DNA from: Clostridia bacterium
Lineage (GTDB): Bacteria > Bacillota > Clostridia > Saccharofermentanales > UBA5734
DNA length: 33,372 bases
Assembly (NCBI GenBank): GCA_009928985.1
Contig: SABL01000016.1
Location: 1 to 33,372 of the forward strand
Reading direction: 5' to 3'
The position numbers were made by a program, and so were the translations under genes. Under the pieces are notes generated by a model, which was given only the letters and a program-made list of their open reading frames with translations, was not told the origin of the DNA and did not search any database. Position 1 is the first letter of the stretch. Every line of letters starts with the position of its first letter. Below, piece after piece: positions 21,872 to 27,244 of the stretch.

Positions 21872-23293
21872 TCAATGTGCCTCCATGGCATAGACAAGTC
21901 CGTTTTCAGCTTCTGGGTCCAGCGAAGGATAATAGCCTGAGAAGCAAGCATCGCAGTAATGCTTCTCCTTCTCTCCCATCATTTCATGCAAGCTGTCCAG
22001 TTTGAGAAACCCGAGCGAATCAGCGCCAATCATTTGGCAAATCTCATCGTGTGTATGACGGCGAGCCGTCAGCTGATCTGTCGAGGGAATATCTGTGCCA
22101 AAGTAGCAGGGCCAGAGGAACGGCGGTGCACTGATCCGGACATGGACCTGTGTTGCTCCCGCTTGCTTGAGTTGCTGGACAATCCGGGCACTCGTTGTTC
22201 CGCGCACGATCGAATCATCCACCATGACCACACGTTTGCCCTCCACACTGCTGCGCACTGGATTGAGTTTGATCCGGACTGCGTTTTCCCGTTGGCTTTG
22301 TGTGGGCTTAATAAAGGTTCTGCCGACATAATTGTTCTTGACAAAGCCTCTGACGAGCGGAATACCGGATGCCATGCTATATCCCATGGCCGCATCCAGG
22401 CCAGAATCTGGTACACCGAGGACGATGTCAGCTTCGACAGGATATTGCTCGGCCAGCAGGCGTCCTGCTCTGAGCCGGGCTTCGTAAACGCTGACCGAGT
22501 CGAGTGTGCTGTCGGAACGGGCAAAATAGATGTACTCGAAAATGCAATGGTGCCTGCGATCACGGCACTGCGTTTTCAGAGATCTCATACCTGACTTGTC
22601 GACGACAACAATTTCTCCCGGTTCAACATCACGGATAAAGGTGGCTCCGACTGTGTCGAGGGCACAGCTTTCACTGGCGAAAACGATTGCCTCGCCCAGT
22701 TGGCCGATGCAAAGCGGCCGGAAGCCTAACGGATCACGTGCTGCTATCAGCTTGCCACGGCTTAGGACCAAAAGGCAGTAAGCACCCTCTAGCTGCTCCA
22801 TCGTCAGAGCAACGGCCTCTTCAACCGTTTCGGCCTTGGAACGATAGCGGGCTATCAGGTAGGCCACGATTTCCGAATCAATGGTCGTCTGGAAAATAGC
22901 GCCCTGGTCTTCCAGCTGCTGGCGCAATGTGACCGTATTGGACAAGTTGCCATTGTGGGCGATTGCCAATGTCCCTTTACTGTACCGGGTCACAAGTGGC
23001 TGGGCATTTTCCCGGACGCTCTGACCGGTGGTAGAATACCGTACATGACCGATGGCCGCTTTTCCAACCAGCGAGTCAACAACTGGCTGGCTGAATACAT
23101 CGGAAACCAGTCCCATATCTTTGTAAACGTGGACATCGCCCTGATCATTGACTGCGATGCCGCAACTTTCCTGACCGCGATGTTGCAGTGAAAAAAGTCC
23201 GTAATAAGTGGCAGCGGCAGCTTCAGTTCCTTCTGGACCAAAGATGCCAAAGACACCACATTCTTCGTGAATCAAGCTTGCCTCCCCTTGCAC
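21872..23293 (-). CDS. purF: Amidophosphoribosyltransferase
   Basis: PurF makes phosphoribosylamine from PRPP and glutamine, the first step of purine synthesis. The 473-residue protein has the Ntn glutaminase domain from Cys12 (HEECGVFGIFGPEG) after an 11-residue propeptide, as in B. subtilis PurF. It has the PRPP loop VMVDDSIVRGTTSARI and Cys residues matching the 4Fe-4S sites of the B. subtilis enzyme (HHCIFEYIYF, LWPCYFGTD, YCDACFSGYY). Start: GTG at 23291-23293 preceded by GAGGG. A TTG at 23273-23275 after GGGGAGG is an alternative that would leave a 5-residue propeptide. No purine riboswitch is seen in the short upstream interval. It stands apart from other pur genes here. Confidence 0.95.
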   Translation of the reverse strand: MQGEASLIHEECGVFGIFGPEGTEAAAATYYGLFSLQHRGQESCGIAVNDQGDVHVYKDMGLVSDVFSQPVVDSLVGKAAIGHVRYSTTGQSVRENAQPLVTRYSKGTLAIAHNGNLSNTVTLRQQLEDQGAIFQTTIDSEIVAYLIARYRSKAETVEEAVALTMEQLEGAYCLLVLSRGKLIAARDPLGFRPLCIGQLGEAIVFASESCALDTVGATFIRDVEPGEIVVVDKSGMRSLKTQCRDRRHHCIFEYIYFARSDSTLDSVSVYEARLRAGRLLAEQYPVEADIVLGVPDSGLDAAMGYSMASGIPLVRGFVKNNYVGRTFIKPTQSQRENAVRIKLNPVRSSVEGKRVVMVDDSIVRGTTSARIVQQLKQAGATQVHVRISAPPFLWPCYFGTDIPSTDQLTARRHTHDEICQMIGADSLGFLKLDSLHEMMGEKEKHYCDACFSGYYPSLDPEAENGLVYAMEAH

Positions 23294-23352
23294 ACGTGGG
23301 CCCTCAAGAGGTGCCCGGTCGAGCGGAATCCACCCGCTGCCTCAACAGTGCA

Positions 23353-23382
23353 AGTATCACTCAAAGCGCCAAGAGTTGTCAA
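23353..23382 (-). promoter_or_regulatory. purF: Promoter of purF
   Basis: On the minus strand, a perfect TTGACA (23377-23382) and GATACT (23353-23358) are separated by 18 bases. The -35 shares five bases with the -35 of the divergent HD gene promoter. Confidence 0.5.
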
Positions 23383-23405
23383 TCCAATCCAAATCAGGCT
23401 AGAAT
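23376..23405 (+). promoter_or_regulatory. Promoter of the HD-domain gene
   Basis: TTGTCA (23376-23381) and TAGAAT (23400-23405) with an 18-base spacer lie about 30 bases upstream of the ATG at 23438. It is divergent from, and overlaps, the purF promoter. Confidence 0.5.
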
Positions 23406-23437
23406 ATTCGAAAAACGGAAAGGCAGGGCTATGAATC

Positions 23438-24019
23438 ATGGCCAAAACAAGAGAGCAAGCCTGGGAATTATTAAAAAGCTACAACCAAAGTGAGAGCTTG
23501 CGCCGCCATGCCCTGGCGGTTGAAGGAACCATGCGCGCTTTGTCAGAGCGGTTTCCTGGTGCAAACCAGGATGAATGGGGACTGGCTGGACTTCTGCATG
23601 ATCTGGATTATGAAAGGTACCCCGACCAGCATTGTCATAAAGCGGCAGAAATCCTTCAGGACGAGGGGTACGAGACAACACTGATCCGGGCTGTCATGAG
23701 TCATGGCTATGGGATCGTCACGGAAGTTAAGCCAGAAACAGATTTGGAAAAAGTACTCTACACCATCGATGAACTGACGGGCCTGGTCACCGCTGCCGCT
23801 CTGATGCGACCTTCACGCAGTGTGCTCGATCTTGAGTTGAAGTCTCTGAAAAAAAAGTATAAGACACCCAGTTTTGCTGCAGGTGTCGATCGTGCCATTA
23901 TTGAAAACGGAGCCGACATGCTGGGTTGGACCCTCGATGATGTCCTGGAGTCTACCATTCAAGCCATGCGAACCGTTGCGACTGAGATCGGTCTGGACGG
24001 TTCTGCTGCAAGTACGTAA
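23438..24019 (+). CDS. HD-domain phosphohydrolase
   Basis: The 193-residue single-domain protein has the HD superfamily metal motifs in order: RRHALAVEGTM (His), LAGLLHDLDYERYP (HD pair), HCHKAAEIL, RAVMSHGYG (His) and YTIDELTGL (Asp). Proteins of this size and pattern are common in Clostridia as predicted HDIG-type hydrolases acting on nucleotides or other phosphoesters; the substrate is unknown. ATG at 23438 has AGGG nine bases upstream. An ATG at 23431 is in another frame. It diverges from purF with overlapping promoters, which suggests, but does not show, a link with nucleotide metabolism. Confidence 0.85.
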   Translation: MAKTREQAWELLKSYNQSESLRRHALAVEGTMRALSERFPGANQDEWGLAGLLHDLDYERYPDQHCHKAAEILQDEGYETTLIRAVMSHGYGIVTEVKPETDLEKVLYTIDELTGLVTAAALMRPSRSVLDLELKSLKKKYKTPSFAAGVDRAIIENGADMLGWTLDDVLESTIQAMRTVATEIGLDGSAAST

Positions 24020-24234
24020 AATTTCACACAATTGTAATATTTTCCAATAGTGACAAGAGTATAATGAAATTAACAAAAGCCGTTGCCGCAACCCCTGAAC
24101 CGATTGACCATTCGTAGAACAATCGCCAGTTTCAGAACCATCTGAAATTCGCTGCATCGAAAGTCACATCGGCCCCCCCTATGGGATTCGTGAAAGGAGC
24201 AAAAGATCGCTTTTAGTCTCGAAGACCCAACATA
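24020..24234. other. Intergenic stretch without a recognised gene
   Basis: Together with the small RNA candidate that follows, this forms a 361-base interval without protein genes. It contains a TATAAT at 24060-24065 without a good -35, and a perfect 7-bp hairpin (TTTCAGA 24130-24136, loop acca, TCTGAAA 24141-24147). Short frames of 16 and 11 codons (24064, 24181) have no usable ribosome binding site. I see no terminator right after the HD gene. Confidence 0.4.
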
Positions 24235-24263
24235 TTTAAAAAACTGCATATTGGCCTTATAAT
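24235..24263 (+). promoter_or_regulatory. Promoter of a candidate small RNA
   Basis: TTTAAA (24235-24240) and a perfect TATAAT (24258-24263) are separated by exactly 17 bases. No protein start with a ribosome binding site follows. A strong terminator lies about 100 bases downstream. Confidence 0.5.
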
Positions 24264-24269
24264 TTGACT

Positions 24270-24372
24270 TGTATTACGACAATACAAGAAAAGATTGGTC
24301 AGATGTGGTTGCGGCAACAAAGTCCAACAGATTAGAGATCCTGCTCTCCTCATCAGAGGGCAGGATCTTTTT
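24270..24372 (+). ncRNA. Candidate small RNA of about 100 bases, family unknown
   Basis: The interval is bounded by a promoter (24235-24263) and an intrinsic terminator (24336-24372). Near its 5' end lies a perfect 8-bp inverted repeat, CTTGTATT/AATACAAG (24268-24275 with 24281-24288), partly before the predicted start. Its middle contains a GTTGCGGCAAC stem (24309-24319). I find no open frame with a ribosome binding site. It does not match 6S, SRP, tmRNA, RNase P or a common riboswitch that I can recognise. The gene for the SOS-controlled membrane protein converges on it from the other strand, only eight bases past the terminator T-run, so 3' overlap of the transcripts is possible. Confidence 0.4.
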
Positions 24373-24375
24373 ATT
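24336..24375 (+). terminator. Strong rho-independent terminator of the candidate small RNA
   Basis: A 13-bp stem (24336-24348 with 24356-24368, one G-U pair, core GATCCTGC/GCAGGATC) has a 7-base loop and the tail TTTTTATTT. The minus strand lacks a T-run, so it acts on plus-strand transcription. Confidence 0.85.
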
Positions 24376-24380
24376 TCAAA

Positions 24381-24668
24381 TCAGGCGCAAGGGCGAATCG
24401 TGCAGGGATCTGCATCCAAGGATCGACAATCAACATCTGCAACGTCGTGTTCGACCGTTTCTACTGAACCAACCAGGAAAAATCCGGATGTTTCGAGTGG
24501 ATGAAGGGTGGCTCTGGCAACAAGATGCTCGCGGCTAGCCTCATGATAGACCTGAACCAGTTGTCGGTAGGCTTCCATTTCTGCCTGCTGCAGGTGATCC
24601 AGCGTCAGATACGCTACCAAGGCCAGCAATGCAAGACCAGCAAAGAACATTCCAGTCAACAGTGTCAT
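24381..24668 (-). CDS. Small one-pass membrane protein under LexA-type (SOS) control, possible cell-division checkpoint protein
   Basis: The 95-residue protein starts at ATG 24666-24668 with AGGAGG seven bases upstream. Residues about 3-22 (LLTGMFFAGLALLALVAYLT) form one hydrophobic segment. Residues 24-52 are a charged, probably helical stretch (DHLQQAEMEAYRQLVQVYHEASREHL), and the tail is acidic with Cys81, Cys89 and Cys94. I do not recognise a family, and there is no LysM repeat as in B. subtilis YneA. The promoter is strong (TTGACA-17-TATCAT) and flanked by two near-consensus Gram-positive LexA boxes. Small one-pass membrane proteins under LexA control are often division inhibitors (YneA, SidA, DivS, ChiZ); that role is inferred from regulation and topology alone. 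The gene is real on signal grounds; its function is open. Confidence 0.7.
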   Translation of the reverse strand: MTLLTGMFFAGLALLALVAYLTLDHLQQAEMEAYRQLVQVYHEASREHLVARATLHPLETSGFFLVGSVETVEHDVADVDCRSLDADPCTIRPCA

Positions 24669-24683
24669 ATGAAATCCTCCTGT

Positions 24684-24697
24684 CAAACATATGTTCG
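24684..24697 (-). promoter_or_regulatory. LexA (SOS) box, downstream site
   Basis: The minus strand reads CGAACATATGTTTG, matching 13 of 14 positions of the Bacillus LexA/DinR consensus CGAACRNRYGTTYC. It lies just after the expected transcription start and before the ribosome binding site, where bound LexA would block transcription. Confidence 0.75.
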
Positions 24698-24711
24698 GTT
24701 TAGTTATTTTC

Positions 24712-24740
24712 ATGATAAACCGCCCGTTGGTCCTTGTCAA
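24712..24740 (-). promoter_or_regulatory. Sigma-A promoter of the SOS membrane-protein gene
   Basis: On the minus strand, perfect TTGACA (24735-24740), a 17-base spacer and TATCAT (24712-24717). It lies between two LexA boxes and about 45 bases upstream of the start codon. Confidence 0.75.
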
Positions 24741-24748
24741 GGCATTTC

Positions 24749-24762
24749 CGAACTTATGTTCT
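24749..24762 (-). promoter_or_regulatory. LexA (SOS) box, upstream site
   Basis: The minus strand reads AGAACATAAGTTCG, with a perfect GAAC-N4-GTTC core, eight bases upstream of the -35 box. With the downstream site it brackets the promoter. Confidence 0.7.
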
Positions 24763-24819
24763 GCATGTTTTTCTTGAAGGATTCTGATGTCTGTTTGCTG
24801 GACTGTCCGTTATGGCACC

Positions 24820-24858
24820 AAAAAAAACCTGCCCGGGCTGGTCGAGCCGGGGCAGGTT
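24820..24858 (-). terminator. Terminator of the lysA-dCMP deaminase operon
   Basis: On the minus strand a GC-rich hairpin (AACCTGCCC 24826-24834 with GGGCAGGTT 24850-24858, and inner GGCT/AGCC) is followed by eight T (24827-24820). It lies 33 bases after the deaminase stop and insulates the SOS gene from upstream transcription. Confidence 0.88.
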
Positions 24859-24890
24859 GCAAATGGCGGGGAACTGGAGATGGAATCGGT

Positions 24891-25388
24891 TCAGATATCA
24901 GATTCCCGGAAAGAAAGGGTCAGTGTCTCAAGCGGAGTGTGCAGGCGACGATAGGTGACACCAGCACGATCCATCATGCGCTTGGAAGCCTTGACCGAAT
25001 CTGTTTCCTTGTACTTGTCCGAGATGTAGATGACTTCCCGGATGCCGGACTGGATGATTGCTTTGCAGCATTCGTTGCAGGGAAAAAGCGGCACATAGAT
25101 TTTACAGTTCTCAAGGCTGATGCCAATGTTGTTCAGGATCGCATTGAGTTCTGCATGGCAAACATAGGGATATTTGGTTTCCAGCGGCGCTCCTTCCCGG
25201 ACCCAGGGGAACTCATCATCGCTGATCCCCGTTGGCATGCCATTGTAGCCAACGGATATGATCTTGTTGCGTGGATTGACAATGCAGGCACCAACCTGGG
25301 TACTGGGATCTTTGCTGCGCTGGGCAGACAAAATGGCAATGCCCATGAAGTATTCATCCCAGCTGATGTAATTGTTTCTCTTGCTCAT
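24891..25388 (-). CDS. dCMP deaminase (ComEB-like)
   Basis: The 165-residue protein has the zinc site of cytidine/deoxycytidylate deaminases: VCHAELNAI (His and the proton-shuttle Glu) and PLFPCNECCKAI (PCxxC), with the N-terminal SWDEYFMGIAILSAQRSKDPSTQVGACIV typical of dCMP deaminases. The enzyme converts dCMP to dUMP for thymidylate synthesis; in Bacillus it is called ComEB. I chose ATG at 25386-25388, with AGGAG eight bases upstream; the longer frame would overlap lysA. It follows lysA by 25 bases, an unusual functional pairing, and ends at a strong terminator. Confidence 0.92.
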   Translation of the reverse strand: MSKRNNYISWDEYFMGIAILSAQRSKDPSTQVGACIVNPRNKIISVGYNGMPTGISDDEFPWVREGAPLETKYPYVCHAELNAILNNIGISLENCKIYVPLFPCNECCKAIIQSGIREVIYISDKYKETDSVKASKRMMDRAGVTYRRLHTPLETLTLSFRESDI

Positions 25389-25413
25389 GCAAGGGTCTCC
25401 TTTCCAGAGCCAT

Positions 25414-26667
25414 TTAGAATTCAAACAGACGGAACAAGTCCTCAAAAGTTTCCCGGCGCCGGATCAATTGTGTCTGGCCAGCTTCGGTGATCAGGATTTC
25501 GGCCGGACGCGGCCGGTTGTTGTAGGATGAACTCATGGAATAGCCGTAGGCACCCGCATCAAGGATGCAAAGCAGATCACCTTCGGTTATGCCAGGCAAA
25601 TCTCGGTGTTTGGCTATGATGTCACCACTCTCGCAGATGTTGCCAACCACGGTCACCGGACTTGTCTGATCAGTCTCTGCCAGTTGGCCATCGTGGTAGA
25701 CTTCGATGTCATGCCAGGAGTCATACACCATCGGACGGGCCAGGACATTGAAACCCAGGTCCGTGCCAACAAAGGTCGTCGCATCATTTTGCTTGACGGC
25801 ATGGACGGTGCCCAGCAGTACGCCGCTCTCTGCAACGACATAACGGCCTGGTTCACTCTTGAAATGGACCACGCGGCCATAATGGGCTACGAAATCGCGG
25901 ATCAGCTGCGTCAGCTCGCGCCGCAAGGTCACAAGGTCCAGTCTGGGCTGACCTTCCAGTTTGTGATACGGAATACCGAATCCACCGCCAAAATCAATCA
26001 GTTCAAGCTCCGGGAATTGCTGGGCCAGTGACAGAAAATGGCGGGCAGCTTCCAGGTAGGGATGGGGTTCCATGAAGAGCGATCCGATGTGCTGGTTGAC
26101 GCCAACCAGATGCAGGTTGTGACGATCGAGAATCTCTTGGACCGCAGAGACCTGGTCCATGCTGATGCCGAACTTGGTTTTCTTGCCGCCGGTGACAACT
26201 TTCTCATGATGTCCGGCGCCGACTCCCGGATTGATCCGGATCGCAACCCGTCCGCCCGGGTCGAGCTGGCCATACAGATCAAGCTGGGCCAGGGAGTCCA
26301 GGCTGGTCAGGACCTTGTGGTCAATGGCAAACTGCAATTCCGCGGCGGAGACATTGTTAGGCACAAAGAAAATTTGCTCCGGTTTGAACCCGGCTTTTTC
26401 CAGAAAAAGGATTTCACCCGGCGACATGGCGTCGGCGTACATGCCTTCTTCCCTGGCAATGGCCAGCAGGTGCAAATTGCTGTTGGCCTTGATCGAGTAA
26501 TTGGCTGTGAAGTGCTCATAATCGACCAGCTGCTGCATGTCTTGGCAGCGCTGGCGAAAGATCGCTTCACTGTACACATAGAGCGGGCTGCCAAACTGGG
26601 CAATGAGTTCATCCGGACGATTGCCGGCAAAAAAGTCAGAACTTGCAAGATAGGATTGGGTTTTCAC
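25414..26667 (-). CDS. lysA: Diaminopimelate decarboxylase
   Basis: This PLP enzyme makes L-lysine from meso-diaminopimelate. The 417-residue protein has the alanine-racemase-fold signatures: NYSIKANSNLHLLA with the PLP Lys, NQHIGSLF, FGGGFGIPYHKLEG (glycine-rich phosphate site), SEPGRYVVAESG, NICESGDIIA (catalytic CESGD) and DAGAYGYSMSSSYNNRPRP. I chose GTG at 26665-26667 because AGGAGG lies six bases upstream; a longer frame to 26730 would run into the promoter and preceding terminator. No lysine riboswitch fits in the short leader. It is first in a two-gene unit with dCMP deaminase. Confidence 0.95.
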   Translation of the reverse strand: MKTQSYLASSDFFAGNRPDELIAQFGSPLYVYSEAIFRQRCQDMQQLVDYEHFTANYSIKANSNLHLLAIAREEGMYADAMSPGEILFLEKAGFKPEQIFFVPNNVSAAELQFAIDHKVLTSLDSLAQLDLYGQLDPGGRVAIRINPGVGAGHHEKVVTGGKKTKFGISMDQVSAVQEILDRHNLHLVGVNQHIGSLFMEPHPYLEAARHFLSLAQQFPELELIDFGGGFGIPYHKLEGQPRLDLVTLRRELTQLIRDFVAHYGRVVHFKSEPGRYVVAESGVLLGTVHAVKQNDATTFVGTDLGFNVLARPMVYDSWHDIEVYHDGQLAETDQTSPVTVVGNICESGDIIAKHRDLPGITEGDLLCILDAGAYGYSMSSSYNNRPRPAEILITEAGQTQLIRRRETFEDLFRLFEF

Positions 26668-26701
26668 GGAAAGCCTCCTGTTTTCGTCTCTAACTGAAAT
26701 A

Positions 26702-26730
26702 AGCATAGACGAAACTGGCAAAAAGATCAA
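26702..26730 (-). promoter_or_regulatory. lysA: Probable promoter of lysA
   Basis: On the minus strand, TTGATC (26725-26730) and TATGCT (26702-26707) are separated by 17 bases, about 35 bases before the GTG start and directly after the desulfoferrodoxin terminator. Confidence 0.4.
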
Positions 26731-26754
26731 GAAAAGCCGGCCTTAAGGCCGGCT
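26731..26754 (-). terminator. Terminator of the desulfoferrodoxin gene
   Basis: A perfect 20-base palindrome, AGCCGGCCTTAAGGCCGGCT (26735-26754), forms an 8-bp stem with a TTAA loop, followed on the minus strand by TTTC and, slightly later, another T-run. It lies 30 bases after the desulfoferrodoxin stop. Confidence 0.75.
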
Positions 26755-26784
26755 CGGTCTGGATGGTCAGGACGGACGAGGGAA

Positions 26785-27165
26785 TCAGCCCTCGGCAAGC
26801 CAGAGGCCATGCAGGTTGCAATACTCGTAGACAGAAACAGGGCCATCCTCAACGATGAAATCAGCTGCTGGTTCTTCGCCGGCTGAGAGAGCGACACGCT
26901 GGCTGCGGTTGCCCTGGCTGACATAGATCCACTGGATCAGATGGGCTTCGGTCATCGGATGAGGCACACTGCCAACGGCGACATGGAGCTTGTTGCCATC
27001 GCGTGTCAGGACCGGGACATGTTTTTCCGTGGCCCCGTCTGAGGTATTGGGTACGAGAAGGGTCATGGGTTCACCGCAGCAAATCATCGGGACGCCTGAA
27101 TCATTGATCACACCGACGAGATTGCCGCAGTGACTGCAACGGAAGAACTTCTTGGTAGCTGCCAT
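26785..27165 (-). CDS. dfx: Desulfoferrodoxin (two-iron superoxide reductase)
   Basis: This enzyme reduces superoxide to hydrogen peroxide without making oxygen, a defence typical of anaerobes. The 126-residue protein has the desulforedoxin centre (Cys10, Cys13, Cys29, Cys30) and the catalytic iron site with the same numbering as the D. baarsii enzyme: Glu47, Lys48, His49, His69, His75, Cys116 and His119. It is therefore a complete class with both iron centres. I chose ATG at 27163-27165, with AGGAGG nine bases upstream. It has its own extended -10 promoter and a palindromic terminator, so it is a single-gene unit. Reductant (rubredoxin or other) is not encoded nearby. Confidence 0.96.
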   Translation of the reverse strand: MAATKKFFRCSHCGNLVGVINDSGVPMICCGEPMTLLVPNTSDGATEKHVPVLTRDGNKLHVAVGSVPHPMTEAHLIQWIYVSQGNRSQRVALSAGEEPAADFIVEDGPVSVYEYCNLHGLWLAEG

Positions 27166-27235
27166 TTCAAAATACCTCCTGTTGATTTGAAAAATCGTCA
27201 ACCTGCCAGACTCCTGTCAGCAGGCCGGTGATTCA

Positions 27236-27244
27236 ATTATACCA
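27236..27244 (-). promoter_or_regulatory. dfx: Extended -10 promoter of the desulfoferrodoxin gene
   Basis: TGgTATAAT on the minus strand (hexamer 27236-27241) overlaps the stop codon of the upstream YfhO gene. It lies about 70 bases before the start, and no clear -35 is seen. Confidence 0.5.

Noticed and set aside
24064-24216. Short plus-strand frames of 16 and 11 codons upstream of the small RNA
   Set aside because: The first overlaps a -10-like box and neither has a ribosome binding site at proper distance.
24501-25490. Plus-strand open frame of 329 codons
   Set aside because: It lies antisense to the SOS membrane gene, its promoter, a terminator and the dCMP deaminase gene, and shows no family motif or ribosome binding site.
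26668-26734. Possible lysine riboswitch before lysA
   Set aside because: The leader between promoter and start is about 35 bases, far too short for the lysine aptamer.
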